A stretch of 64,000 nt of DNA from Tumebacillus algifaecis (GTDB lineage: Bacteria > Bacillota > Bacilli > Tumebacillales > Tumebacillaceae): NCBI RefSeq assembly GCF_002243515.1, contig NZ_CP022657.1, positions 2,409,001 through 2,473,000 of the forward strand, in the 5' to 3' direction. Position 1 is the first letter of the stretch. Every line of letters starts with the position of its first letter. The notes under the pieces are model-generated. The model searched no databases, was not told where the DNA came from, and was given only the letters and a program-made list of their open reading frames with translations. Positions 11,801 to 19,037 of this stretch are shown here, in pieces. A program made the position numbers and the translations under genes.

Positions 11801-14800
11801 TGCCGCACCCCTTCTCGGCAGATCCGGGTGCACGGGTCTACAAGACGGGGGATCTCGGGCGTTATCTGCCCGATGGACGAATCGAGTATATGGGACGTGT
11901 AGACGATCAAGTGAAAATACGCGGTTTTCGTGTGGAACTAGGGGAGATTGAAGCGGTTCTTGCCGCTCATCAGGAGGTTAGCAGCACGGCGGTGCTCGCG
12001 CTCGATGACGAAGCAGGTTCGAAGCGATTGGTCGCGTACGTCGTGCCAACAGAAGATTCTGCGATGAAAAGCACCGAATTGAGAACGTTTCTGCTCTCGC
12101 GCTTGCCAAGCTATCTAGTGCCACCCGTCTTCCTCATGCTCGATCAGATGCCGCTCACACCAAATGGCAAGATCGACCGCAAATCGTTGCCGCTACCTGA
12201 TGCGTCACAGCTGGCCGGAACTTCCAACTACGAACCGCCCCGGACTTCGCTCGAACGAGAGATCACGAGCATCTGGGCCGAAGTGCTCGGCATTCCGCTC
12301 CTCGGCGTTCATGATAACTTTTTTGATCTCGGCGGCCACTCTCTGCTTGCGACTCAGATTCTGTCCCGCATCCAGAGCGCGTTTCAGTTTCAGATTCCAT
12401 TGCGCAGCCTGTTTGAAAGCCCGACGGTCGCCCAATTTGCAACGCATCTGATAGAGGTAGGGAATCGAGCGGACTTATCGTCATCCCATCTGCGCGTGCA
12501 GATCCCAAAAGCGTCTCGTGAACACCACCTGCCGCTTTCCTTTGCTCAACAGCGGATGTGGGTGCTCGATCGCTTCTTGACCGACCGATCTGCTTACAAC
12601 GTTCCGTTGATCGTGCAACTGGACGGACCTTTGAACATTCAGGCGCTCGAGGCGAGCCTCAACGCGCTGATCGTTCGCCATGAGACGCTGCGGACGACGT
12701 TCGCAGAGGTGGAAGGGCAGCTTGTACAGATCATCGCTGCTGGTCTTGAGCTCCCCTTAGCGCTGGTCGACCTTTCAGAGTTCCCGCTGGGGGTGCGCAG
12801 TCAAGAAGCGACAAGGTTGATCGAGCAGGAGGTTTCGTGTCCGTTCGATCTAAACGAAGGACCGTTGATTCGCTTTCACCTCCTGAGACTCGAAGACCAA
12901 GCGCATATCCTCGTTTTGAATTTGCATCACATCGTCACCGACGGTTGGTCGCTGAACATTTTTGTGCAAGAGGTGGCCAGCTTCTACGATGCATTCACAA
13001 ATGGGGAAGAAGTGAAGCTTCCAGAACTTCCGATTCAATACGGTGATTATTCTGCATGGCAACGACACCCTGAGCAAGCGGAGATGCTCAAGCAACAGCT
13101 TGCCTATTGGCAGCATGCGCTTCGTGGCGATCTGCCCGTTTTGCACCTGCCGACCGACCGCCCGCGTCCAGCACAGCAAACGCACCTCGGAGGACTCGAG
13201 CGCTTCTCTGTTCCTCAAGAGATCGCGACCGCTCTGCGCAGTTTAGGACAAGAACGAGCGGCCACCCTGTTCATGACATTGCTTGCCGCCTTTGCAACGT
13301 TGTTGCATCGCTACACCGCACAATCGGACATCTGCATCGGCACGCCAGTTGCGGGGCGTCAGCATCCGGAGACGGAAGGATTGATCGGCTGTTTCCTCAA
13401 CACTCTCGTCCTGCGCACCGACCTCTCGGATGATCCGAGCTTCGCCGGATTGGTCGATCGGGTGCGCGAAACGGCTCTCGGCGCATTTGCGAATCAAGAT
13501 GTGCCATTCGAATCGTTGGTCGAAGCGCTCCAGCCGGAACCAGATCTCAGTCGAACGCCCTTGTTCCAAGCGATGTTCACTCTGCAAAACGCTCCGCAGT
13601 CGCAGATTGACTTGCCAGAGTTGACAATCCGTCTGCTGGATGCTGAGCATCATGTTGCAAAATACGATCTGCATCTGACTGTCACCGAGCAAACGGAGCA
13701 CCTTAGCGGTTCGTTCGTGTATAATGCTGATCTCTTTGACCGAGAGACCATACTGCGGATGAAACAGCACTTCCTCAACCTGCTCAGCGAGGCGATCACA
13801 GATTCGCAGAAACGAATCTCACAGCTCGCCATGTTGTCGACAGCAGAACGATCCGAACTGATCGCCACACCTGCTGTAACTGAGCGGGAAGTGTCGCATT
13901 GGACACTGCATCAACAGTTTGAAGCGATTGTGGATCGAGCGCCCGACCGGGTTGCGATCGTCTGTGAGTCGAACTCCCTGACCTATCGGGAGCTGAATGA
14001 GCGCGCCAACCGGGTCGCCGCACATCTGCTGTCGCTCGGGGTACAGCCCAACACGCTCGTCGGCCTCTGCACCGAGCGCTCGCTGGATCTGGTCATCGGT
14101 CTGCTCGCCATCCTCAAGGCGGGCGGTGCGTACGTCCCACTCGATCCTGCCTATCCGGCCGATCGACTCGCGTTCCTGCTTCAAGATGCCAGCCTTTCGA
14201 TCTTGCTGACACAACAGCATCTGCTCGACGCGCTTCCGGCTCACCGTGCACAGGTCGTCTGTCTGGATGATCACGCTCTGTTCGCTACCGCAAGCGCTGA
14301 CAATCCGCACAGCGGCGCGACGGCGGAAAGCATCGCCTATGTGATCTACACCTCCGGATCGACCGGACAACCCAAAGGCGTGCCGATTCCGCATGCGAAC
14401 GTCATCCGCCTGTTCACGTCGACCGCACATTGGTTCCCTTTTGCAGAAGATGATGTCTGGACGCTCTTCCACTCCTTCTCGTTCGACTTCTCCGTCTGGG
14501 AGCTGTGGGGCGCGCTCTTGCACGGAGGGAAGGCGGTGATCGTTCCTTACTGGATCAGCCGCTCGCCCGATGCGTTCTTGCATCTGCTCGCCTCCGAGCG
14601 GGTGACGGTGCTCAACCAAACGCCTTCCGCCTTCCGTCAACTCATGCAAGCGGAGGCGGCAGAATCGGATCTGCAAGCGCTGTCCCTGCGCTGGGTGATC
14701 TTCGGCGGCGAAGCGCTCGATCTGCCCGCGCTGCGCCCCTGGTTCGACCGTCATGGCGACCAGAGCCCGCAGTTGATCAACATGTATGGCATCACCGAGA

Positions 14801-16521
14801 CGACCGTCCACGTCACCTATCGTCCCTTGAAGAGCGAGGATACGATGCGGGCCAACAGCGTGATCGGACATCCGATCCCCGACCTTGAGGTGTACGTGCT
14901 CGACCCGCATTTGGAGCCGGTGCCGATCGGCGTAGCGGGAGAGCTCTATGTGGGTGGGGCAGGGGTGGCACCAGGCTATCTCCATCGGCCAGAGTTGACC
15001 GTCGAGCGGTTTCTGCGCCATCCGTTCCACGCCGACCCGCAAGCTCGCCTCTACAAGACGGGCGATCTGGCGCGCCGCCTGCCGAGCGGAGAGTTGGAAT
15101 ACCTCGGACGGATCGACCACCAAGTGAAAATCAGAGGATTCCGCATCGAGCTCGGCGAGATCGAATCGCGGATCGGAGAACATCCAAGCGTGCGCGAGAC
15201 GGCCGTGCTGGTGCAAGAAGATCGGCTGGAAGACAAGCGGATCGTCACCTATGTGGTTCCCCATGTCGGTTCCGAACTGCAGCCGAACGACCTGCTCGCC
15301 TACACCAAAGCGCATCTGCCAAAATACATGGTTCCATCCGCCTTCGTGCTGCTTGACGCTCTGCCGCTCACGCACAACGGCAAGCTGGATCGGAACGCAT
15401 TGCCAGAACCTGAAGTTCACCACGCGCATCGTTTGTACGTGTCGCCAAGAGACGCGATCGAACTAAAATTGAGCTTTATGCTTGGGGAATTGCTCAACCT
15501 GCAGCAGGTCGGAATCAGAGACAATTTCTTTGAGCTCGGTGGGCATTCGATCTTAGCAGTTCGCTTGTTGGCTGAGATCAAACAAGAATTCGGACAAAGC
15601 ATTCCGCTCGTCGATCTTTATCAAAACAGCACGATCGAACATATCGCCGGGTTGCTTCGACAAGCGAGCTCGCTTCCCCAGATGTCATCTCTCGTTCCAT
15701 TAAAAACAAAGGAAGAGGGCACCCCACTGTTCCTCGTGCATCCCGGAAGTGGAATCGTGCAGAACTACTTGCCATTAGCATCTGAGCTGAACTTCCCAGC
15801 GGTTTATGCACTCCAATCGAGGGGACTACACGATGACGAGGAACTACTGCTCACAATTGAAGACATGGCGGATCACTATCTCTCGGAGATTCGAGAAGTT
15901 CAGCCGCATGGACCATATCTGCTCGGAGGTTGGTCGCTTGGAGGAGTGATCGCGTTTGAAATGGCGAAGCGGTTGCAGAAAACAGGGGAGGAGGTCGCAT
16001 TGCTTGCACTGTTTGATACACCTTCTCCACGTCGTGTTCTAGAAGAGATCGATGAAATGGACGACTTGGAGCTCCTGCTTTCGATGGCAGAGGAGATCGC
16101 GGGCCAACTCGGGATCGAGATGTCCGATTTTCGCAAGCAGGTTGAAAAAAGGGGAGCAGAGGAAGGGCTTGTCCAGCTTCACAGCATGGCTGTCGAAAAG
16201 CACTTGCTTCCACCAAATTTCAGCCTGACACAACTGATTCGTTACTTCGATGTGTATCGGGCAAACGTGAAAGCGCAAGGGAAGTACGCCTCCCCAGAAG
16301 AGAGTTGCGTACCTGCAATCGCTCTGTTTAAAGCGAAGGAGGAGGAGTCGACGATCTACAGCGATTCTGCTTATGGGTGGCACGTTTTTGCCAAGGAGGT
16401 CAAAGTCTACGAAATACCCGGTGGGCATCACTCGATGATGCAAGAGCCGAACATCAAGACGTTAGCAGAGCGTTTGCAACGAACGCTTGATGAAGCGTGT
16501 GCCGTTTCCTACCAAAAATAA
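2830..16521 (+). CDS. NRPS, four modules plus thioesterase: (C-A-T)x4-TE
   Basis: A 4563-residue multimodular synthetase. Start ATG is preceded by GGAGG at 8 bp. Approximate domain positions: C1 from residue 40 (HHIVGDAWS 179), A1 506, T1 1045; C2 1106, A2 1564, T2 2100; C3 2166, A3 2625, T3 3165; C4 3234, A4 3692, T4 4235; thioesterase from 4298 with GWSLGG at 4367 and the catalytic His in GGHHSMM near 4531. Specificity codes read by eye: A1 DAETFAAVCK (aromatic-like pocket with an odd Glu at 239), A2 DAWQFGLINK (close to a Gln-type code), A3 DSWAFTGIGK (resembles the kynurenine code), A4 DFWNIGMVHK (exactly the classical threonine code; it also has the GIT variant of the GPT motif). The condensation motifs are intact and no epimerase is seen. 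This is the last synthetase of its line; the terminal TE should hydrolyse or cyclise a peptide ending in Thr. Confidence 0.97.
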   Translation: MKKSISYEDRLAKLSPAQRAMMEKRLARRSESEPIETRIPKRAEKMYAPLSFAQQRLWLLDRLLPDGSVYNMPFAVRLTGRLDRAALQQALVQIIARHESLRTSFIERDGEPMQMISEQIGLDLSSVDLSALSAAEQERAVQMQVKESASKRFDLRSGRPIRCTLLSIGEEEHILLLALHHIVGDAWSISILIKEFSQLYEAFSSDQSSPLAELPVQYGDYAAWQRANANGEEWQGQLAYWIDRLADRLPVLDLPADRPRPAIQSYRGAKERFHLASELTQQLRAFNQKSGLTMFMTLLASFFTFLHRYSGAEDLAVGTPIAGRRARETEDLIGFFVNTLVMRQKVLPRMTFEQLAREVYALAIDAFANQDIPFDLLVQQLQPERDLSRSPLVQVMFTLQNAPVSNIELSGLVLTPVEQELESAKFDLTLSVVEGEQDLVCTFEYNTDLWDRATILRMISQFQNLLTDILTDPLRPIEHLEVLTKQERYTLLQEWNNTECEFPQAPLPVQFDELAALYPDRIAVSTDEESVTYRELQARANRVAHQLLADGVGPGQIVGILLKRSIEGIVAILGVLKAGAAYLPLDPDYPKDRLNYMLQDSSVKRLITDRLQPGIPSHLFDHVTYLDQIQLQTPCDSPVVSASLDDLAYVIYTSGSSGQPKGTLLRQVGVSNLAAWKRTEFNYSEQEIILQFSSFSFDASVEEIFCTLLCGAHLHLLSDEARISAEEFAKSVERTKATAVTVPTAFFRLLAESFSNEWQYKLHSLQKIFVAGEALAGHAVDSWQQRMGTRIEIINAYGPTESTVCATAYRIPDRWQKGSAPVPIGKALPNVKTYILGANGQPCPIGVPGELHLASCGLTVGYLDQPALTQQVLLPNRYTDLYGGTLYKTGDLARYLPDGRIEYLGRVDKQIKVRGFRIEPGEIEAVLASHPDVREAVVVLKEVSGEKCVIAYLVTFENKDWREWLLAKVPDYLVPSFFVELQELPLTANGKVDEKALPMPESKSDRHRRSETNRPLEELIAGVFAHVLQREHVSPDDNFFSLGGHSLLATQVITRLNELFRADFPLRLLFEFPTVSRLAEKIDRLQQTGLQAQTLAITPVSREEALPLSFAQQRMWMLDQLLSDRTVYSIPIAVRLQGDLRADAVEQALNKLIARHEALRTTFSERAGEPVQRIEPFQPRELPLLDLSECSPGQREEEVRRLMQGEASQPFDLQTGPLFRSRLLKLEEQEHVLLLNMHHIISDAWSMNVFVKEFTSFYADCREGNAASIPDLPIQYADYATHQRRMLQGEMMEQQLNYWRNHLCGELPLLQLPTDRPRPPVQTHEGGAVRFELDAELTERLLTLSRHCGATLFMTLLGGFQSLLARYSGQTDIIVGTPIAGRRQQETEGLIGCFVNTLVMRTDLANDPSFAETIGRVREVALGAYAHQDVPFERLVEEFHPERDRSRSPIFQVMFSLQNTPASDVHLSDLTLSVLPAEERSAKFDLTLAMTQLPSGLAGSIEYSTDLFDRATISRMIAHFENLLRSAAHDAGQRLSELSLLSEQERHQLICEWNQTDVDYPQDVCLHQLIEERVRKTPAATALVFGDQTLNFSALNDAANRLAIRLRQEGVGPNLFVGICMDRSDQMIIAMLAILKAGGAYVPLDPTYPQERLAFMIEDSKPVLIVAQSRFSHLFTSCAATVLYIDQEQTLSSPEPAERIAVAVSSDLPAYMIYTSGSTGKPKGVMISHRSIVNQLLWLIDTYNFAAEDRILLKTPTSFDASVWEIFAPLASGAQLIIAPDWQQDVQLLSAAITRHAVTVLQVVPSLLRTLLEQEMLPVTGIRHVFCGGETLPKEVAEQFFDRCEAKLHNLYGPTETTINAIAWECERQSESTIVPIGRPVANTRVYLFDQHQQPVPIGVAGELYIGGRGVGIGYFNRPEQNERSFLPDPFSSHAQDLLYRTGDLARYRPDGTLESLGRLDHQVKIRGFRIELDEIRETCLQHPLLSDALVLAKDYEGGDKRLIAYYVPQEGSLLKAEDVRQHLADSLPAYMVPSRYIRMERMPLLPNGKIDRNALPTPDQLAGERDSFVPPRTPTEELIAGIWQELLALEQVSVHDDFFLLGGHSLLATQALLRMNDAFGVNLKLRVLFDHPTIFALSKRVEEMRHREQGSGEQSIVPSSHDQPIPLSFAQQRLWVLEQFLPDTALYNTPYALRLRGNLNTSAMEWSFDKIIERHQVLRTTFVETEGSVYQSVASRIELPFSKVDLRDVDHPNREAKMNERVRAAIEQPFDLQRGPLIRVLLLQLEQDEHLLVVNMHHIVSDGWSMKILLEEFVAFYRAFIENEQPSLAELPIQYADYAQWQRDRMQGEHLEAQLSYWREQLRGELPVLQLPTDRPRPPQQTFSGASKSFAVPRATLEALRKLSHQRSATLFMTLLATYKTLLYRYSGQEDICVGTPVAGRSRQEAEHLIGIFINTLVLRTHVSGDLTFEELLHRVRETALSAYMHQDVSFERLVEELQPERDMSRSPLFQTMFVFQNTPDAEVELPGIIAQPHPFDHAVAKFDLTFAIGEHEQGLSGMIEYNTDLFDEATIDRMIGHFQTLLHQIAEQPAQRLPQLPMLLEAERNQLLIEWNDTQIEFPRDRTIHELFDERVALHPNRIAVSDREGRLTYQELQQQSDRLAHWLSDHGAKANQIVGMMMNRSRHALVAILGILKSGAAYLPIDPEYPQERIAYLLEDSGARLIVTEQALLDKIGDTNKTLLCVEDTPAQPLTRLEPGCTAEDLAYVIYTSGSTGRPKGTLIRHIGVVNLAQFKGREFAYSDETVLQFCSFSFDSSVWDTLCDLLNGVHVRILAGEERHSIQEFANVVAETKATMTALPASFFHQLGNFLSAEDAAKFATLKRVFVTGEALTGEAARAWQRHFGDQIEIINGYGPTEATIGATTHRVRALIPADQISIPIGRPMPNIEVFILTAAQELCPINIIGEIYISSVGLATGYHNLPEKTAEVFLPHPFSADPGARVYKTGDLGRYLPDGRIEYMGRVDDQVKIRGFRVELGEIEAVLAAHQEVSSTAVLALDDEAGSKRLVAYVVPTEDSAMKSTELRTFLLSRLPSYLVPPVFLMLDQMPLTPNGKIDRKSLPLPDASQLAGTSNYEPPRTSLEREITSIWAEVLGIPLLGVHDNFFDLGGHSLLATQILSRIQSAFQFQIPLRSLFESPTVAQFATHLIEVGNRADLSSSHLRVQIPKASREHHLPLSFAQQRMWVLDRFLTDRSAYNVPLIVQLDGPLNIQALEASLNALIVRHETLRTTFAEVEGQLVQIIAAGLELPLALVDLSEFPLGVRSQEATRLIEQEVSCPFDLNEGPLIRFHLLRLEDQAHILVLNLHHIVTDGWSLNIFVQEVASFYDAFTNGEEVKLPELPIQYGDYSAWQRHPEQAEMLKQQLAYWQHALRGDLPVLHLPTDRPRPAQQTHLGGLERFSVPQEIATALRSLGQERAATLFMTLLAAFATLLHRYTAQSDICIGTPVAGRQHPETEGLIGCFLNTLVLRTDLSDDPSFAGLVDRVRETALGAFANQDVPFESLVEALQPEPDLSRTPLFQAMFTLQNAPQSQIDLPELTIRLLDAEHHVAKYDLHLTVTEQTEHLSGSFVYNADLFDRETILRMKQHFLNLLSEAITDSQKRISQLAMLSTAERSELIATPAVTEREVSHWTLHQQFEAIVDRAPDRVAIVCESNSLTYRELNERANRVAAHLLSLGVQPNTLVGLCTERSLDLVIGLLAILKAGGAYVPLDPAYPADRLAFLLQDASLSILLTQQHLLDALPAHRAQVVCLDDHALFATASADNPHSGATAESIAYVIYTSGSTGQPKGVPIPHANVIRLFTSTAHWFPFAEDDVWTLFHSFSFDFSVWELWGALLHGGKAVIVPYWISRSPDAFLHLLASERVTVLNQTPSAFRQLMQAEAAESDLQALSLRWVIFGGEALDLPALRPWFDRHGDQSPQLINMYGITETTVHVTYRPLKSEDTMRANSVIGHPIPDLEVYVLDPHLEPVPIGVAGELYVGGAGVAPGYLHRPELTVERFLRHPFHADPQARLYKTGDLARRLPSGELEYLGRIDHQVKIRGFRIELGEIESRIGEHPSVRETAVLVQEDRLEDKRIVTYVVPHVGSELQPNDLLAYTKAHLPKYMVPSAFVLLDALPLTHNGKLDRNALPEPEVHHAHRLYVSPRDAIELKLSFMLGELLNLQQVGIRDNFFELGGHSILAVRLLAEIKQEFGQSIPLVDLYQNSTIEHIAGLLRQASSLPQMSSLVPLKTKEEGTPLFLVHPGSGIVQNYLPLASELNFPAVYALQSRGLHDDEELLLTIEDMADHYLSEIREVQPHGPYLLGGWSLGGVIAFEMAKRLQKTGEEVALLALFDTPSPRRVLEEIDEMDDLELLLSMAEEIAGQLGIEMSDFRKQVEKRGAEEGLVQLHSMAVEKHLLPPNFSLTQLIRYFDVYRANVKAQGKYASPEESCVPAIALFKAKEEESTIYSDSAYGWHVFAKEVKVYEIPGGHHSMMQEPNIKTLAERLQRTLDEACAVSYQK
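10700..12195 (+). other. Adenylation domain with kynurenine-like specificity code (module 3 of the 4563-aa NRPS)
   Basis: Residues taken by eye from the core motifs are D and S from FDSSVWD, W239, A278 (in TMTALPASFF), F299 and T301 (in RVFVTGEAL), G322 (INGYGPTE), I330 and G331 (EATIGATTH), and the invariant Lys. From memory, the daptomycin kynurenine domain is DAWTTTGVGK; the two share D, W, T301, G322, G331 and K plus a V/I exchange. The assignment is an inference supported by the tryptophan dioxygenase-family gene directly downstream. Confidence 0.5.
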
Positions 16522-16598
16522 CCGCAAATGATGCCAAAGGGTGAGCAGGAGATCGACTTACTGTGCTTGCCCTGCGGCTCCCTTCGAGGAGGATAAGG

Positions 16599-17288
16599 AT
16601 GCAAAACCGCGAGACCGATTATGAAAAGTACATCCGTACCACAGAGCTCTTGCAACTCCAAAAGGTGGAGGGAGAATTGTGCTGTGATGATGAGCTCACG
16701 TTTCAGACTGTTCATCAAATCTCAGAACTGCATTTTAAGCTAATTCTCCAACATCTTCGCCTTGCCAAGAGCGCATTGATTGTGGGAGAGAAGCGAACTG
16801 CCAGCCGTCAACTCCATCGAGCGAACATTCACCTGCTTCATTTGCCAACCGTCTTCAAAATCTTAGAGCAGATGGAGCCGACCCATTATCATACCATCCG
16901 TCTGGCGCTCGGGAGCGGGAGCGGGCAGGACTCACCCGGTTTTAATCAAATCTTGCAAGAAGGTCCGCAGCTGTGGGAGCCGTTTGATCAACTGCTGACG
17001 ACTCATTTCATTTCGCTTTTGGAGATCCACCAACAACCGGATAAACATCGAGACTTCTTTGATCTCATTCAAGAGTTGATTAACTTTGATCAAAACTTCC
17101 AGAACTTCCGCTATCAACATTTCATGCTGGTCCGTCGCATGATCGGAATCCAGACCACGAGCTTGAAAGGAGTCCCTGCCAACCAATTGCAGCGCGGTGT
17201 TCGCCAAGAGTTTTTCCCGGAACTCTGGCAAGCGATCTGTGATCAAACCGCAGCAGCAGGGAGTAGTTACAGTGCCTCTACGAGTTGA
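16599..17288 (+). CDS. Tryptophan 2,3-dioxygenase family heme oxygenase
   Basis: A 229-residue protein of the tryptophan 2,3-dioxygenase (TDO) fold. The ATG at 16599 is chosen because GAGGAGG lies just upstream; an earlier ATG at 16563 has no such site. Family marks are VHQISELHFKL (the distal His that contacts substrate is kept), the helix EQMEPTHYHTIRLALG with the substrate-binding Arg, GSGSGQDSPGF, and FRYQHFMLVRRMIG with the His that should be the heme ligand. The usual GTGGSSG loop after that His is replaced by an unlike stretch (TTSLKGVPANQ), so this is a divergent member; the superfamily also includes monooxygenases such as MarE. It starts 77 bp after the NRPS on the same strand. By analogy with dptJ of daptomycin, the likely role is to make kynurenine, or another oxidised tryptophan, as a building block. 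Confidence 0.85.
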   Translation: MQNRETDYEKYIRTTELLQLQKVEGELCCDDELTFQTVHQISELHFKLILQHLRLAKSALIVGEKRTASRQLHRANIHLLHLPTVFKILEQMEPTHYHTIRLALGSGSGQDSPGFNQILQEGPQLWEPFDQLLTTHFISLLEIHQQPDKHRDFFDLIQELINFDQNFQNFRYQHFMLVRRMIGIQTTSLKGVPANQLQRGVRQEFFPELWQAICDQTAAAGSSYSASTS

Positions 17289-17333
17289 ACTCGCTGAAGC
17301 GAGCAATACGCAGAACCAAGCATCTGAAGAGAG

Positions 17334-17459
17334 TTGAAGGTATGGTTCCTCGTGCCGCTGCGCGTGATTGACGAAGCGGTGCGCCGTATTCGAGATGGCT
17401 CGATTACCAATGTGGCCTATGATCCCAAGACGGCCAGTTTGGTCGGCCTGGCTCTGTAG
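17334..17459 (+). pseudogene. Short gene remnant, C-terminal fragment
   Basis: A 41-codon open stretch starting at a TTG and ending in TAG encodes ...VIDEAVRRIRDGSITNVAY... and DPKTASLVGLAL. The ending faintly recalls the DPRTAALLALL segment of GPP34-domain proteins. There is no convincing start site and the stretch is far shorter than any family, so I read it as the tail of a lost gene. A very small real gene is possible. Confidence 0.25.
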
Positions 17460-17478
17460 AGATGAGATGCGGGAATGA

Positions 17479-17622
17479 CGACATTATGCGTATTTTGGCC
17501 TAATCGGTGTTGTCCAAGCTAAAAAAGACTTCGCACAACAAATGGTTATTACAAGTGGTATGGAATATCAAAGCATCACAGCGACAGTTGCAAAAGAACG
17601 GCGCTATCGTATCTTGATATAA
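17479..17622 (+). pseudogene. Short gene remnant, unknown family
   Basis: The 47 codons between an in-frame TGA and a TAA read RHYAYFGLIGVVQAKKDF... and ...SITATVAKERRYRILI. The composition is protein-like but there is no usable start codon, and a terminator-like hairpin follows at once. This is probably the 3' end of a decayed gene. I do not recognise the family. Confidence 0.25.
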
Positions 17623-17627
17623 CAAAC

Positions 17628-17659
17628 ACAGGCCCTCGCTGCGTTACACGAGGGCCTGT
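17628..17659 (+). terminator. Hairpin terminator downstream of the TDO-family gene and remnants
   Basis: A perfect 11-bp stem (ACAGGCCCTCG with CGAGGGCCTGT) closes a 10-base loop. The U-run after it is poor (ACATTCTT), so termination strength is uncertain. It follows the remnant at 17479 and could end the left NRPS operon. Confidence 0.55.
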
Positions 17660-17949
<290 letters not shown>

Positions 17950-17990
17950 ACAGCCCCCACCGTGGTAACGAAATACAAGGTGGGAGCTGT
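17950..17990 (-). terminator. Hairpin directly after the VOC gene
   Basis: ACAGC and CCCACC pair with GGTGGG and GCTGT around a single C/A mismatch and a 17-base loop, starting 11 bp after the VOC stop codon. No long U-run follows, so it may protect the mRNA end rather than terminate strongly. Confidence 0.45.
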
Positions 17991-18001
17991 GTGTTGCTTG
18001 C

Positions 18002-18361
18002 TTACACCGGGGGTTCCCATAATTCAATACGGTTCCCCTCGGGATCTAACACCCAAGCGAATTTGCCGTATTCTGGGTCCTCGATTGTATCGAGAACCTC
18101 CACGCCTTCTTCACGCAACACTTTTACCAGTTCGAGCAAATTCTCCACCCGATAATTCACCATAAACGGAGCGGTCGAAGGGGAAAAGTACTTGGTATCT
18201 TTCGGAAACACAGACCAAACGGTCTGCCCGGCAGACTCAAACACAGAACCTGGCATGTTTGTGGCCAGTTGAATACCAAGATGTTTTTCATACCAAGCCA
18301 GCAACGCCTCAGGATGCTCCGCTTTAAAAAAGATACCGCCAATTCCAGTGACACGTTTCAT
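18002..18361 (-). CDS. VOC-superfamily (glyoxalase/bleomycin-resistance fold) protein
   Basis: A 119-residue single-domain protein of the vicinal oxygen chelate fold. The start MKRVTGIGG is chosen because GGAGG lies at the proper distance upstream; an ATG five codons earlier would overlap that site. Typical features are the N-terminal beta strand followed by AWYEKHLGI, the mid-segment FMVNYRVENL, and the C-terminal WVLDPEGNRIELWEPP with the metal-binding Glu. The substrate cannot be deduced; members range from glyoxalase I-like enzymes to antibiotic-binding proteins. It is a single gene with a hairpin right behind it and is not in the NRPS operon. Confidence 0.85.
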   Translation of the reverse strand: MKRVTGIGGIFFKAEHPEALLAWYEKHLGIQLATNMPGSVFESAGQTVWSVFPKDTKYFSPSTAPFMVNYRVENLLELVKVLREEGVEVLDTIEDPEYGKFAWVLDPEGNRIELWEPPV

Positions 18362-18503
18362 TGTTCTCGCCTCCAATAATTATTTTATCGGATAAGGCGA
18401 GTCAGATCAATTGCTGTGGAACGACTCGACGCAGGCATTACCGTAGCAGTTACCTTTCCTGCTCATGCTGCCTTGCACCCCATACAGTGATCATTTCATG
18501 CGA

Positions 18504-18929
18504 TCAGTCACTTTTTCGCGATTCCCCACCGTTGAGATCGCGTTTGAAGAGAGCATCCAGCGAGAAGCCAACGCTTCCGGAGATGGCGAAGAACGCTGTG
18601 ATCGCCAACAGGACAAGGTCGATCTCATAGCCTGGCAGACTTTCGGTGCCGAAGAAACCATTGCTCGATTTGGCGAAGATGATCGCACCGAGCATCAAAG
18701 CGGAGAAGGCCATCGAAATATAACGAGTCAAAAGGCCGACAATCAGCAACAGACCACCGAATAATTCCAAATTCCCGACGACGTAGGCTAGCCAGGACGG
18801 CAAACCAAGGCTGTTGAAGTAACCGCCCACGTTGCCAAGCCCCATCTGCATCTTCTGCCAGCCATGCAGCATGAACGTAAGTCCTAGTACCACGCGCAAA
18901 ATCGTTGACGCGATCCTATTTTTTGTCAT
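18504..18929 (-). CDS. DoxX family membrane protein
   Basis: A 141-residue integral membrane protein with about four hydrophobic helices. The DoxX signature is visible in LRVVLGLTFMLHGWQKM near the N-terminus and GNLELFGGLLLIVGLLTR in the middle. SD GAGGAGG precedes the ATG. DoxX-type proteins are small quinone-linked or redox-associated membrane proteins whose exact reactions are mostly unknown. It is divergent from the XRE-cupin regulator at 19101, and a TTGACA-18-TACGAT promoter plus an operator-like site lie in its leader, so control by that regulator is likely. Confidence 0.88.
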   Translation of the reverse strand: MTKNRIASTILRVVLGLTFMLHGWQKMQMGLGNVGGYFNSLGLPSWLAYVVGNLELFGGLLLIVGLLTRYISMAFSALMLGAIIFAKSSNGFFGTESLPGYEIDLVLLAITAFFAISGSVGFSLDALFKRDLNGGESRKSD

Positions 18930-18944
18930 TGAAAAATCCTCCTC

Positions 18945-18966
18945 AGTTTCATCATGGTGAACTTAG
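18945..18966 (-). promoter_or_regulatory. Operator-like site 1 in the doxX leader
   Basis: The core TTCA-N6-TGAA lies inside a longer element ending GGTGAACTTAG. The same element occurs in the opposite orientation at 19038-19058. It sits between the doxX promoter and its SD, where a bound repressor would block transcription. Confidence 0.6.
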
Positions 18967-18985
18967 TTTTGTAATACGCACAGAA

Positions 18986-19015
18986 ATCGTATCATCCCCA
19001 TCGTCTTTCTGTCAA
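18986..19015 (-). promoter_or_regulatory. Promoter of doxX
   Basis: On the minus strand, TTGACA (19015-19010) and TACGAT (18991-18986) are separated by 18 bp. The -35 is perfect and the -10 is four of six. Confidence 0.65.
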
Positions 19016-19037
19016 TTATTTTTTCGCTATAGACATA

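Noticed and set aside
13819-15429. 536-codon open frame on the minus strand opposite the last NRPS module
   Set aside because: It lies wholly antisense to intact A, T and C domains, has no ribosome site and no domain; it is a composition effect of high-GC coding DNA.
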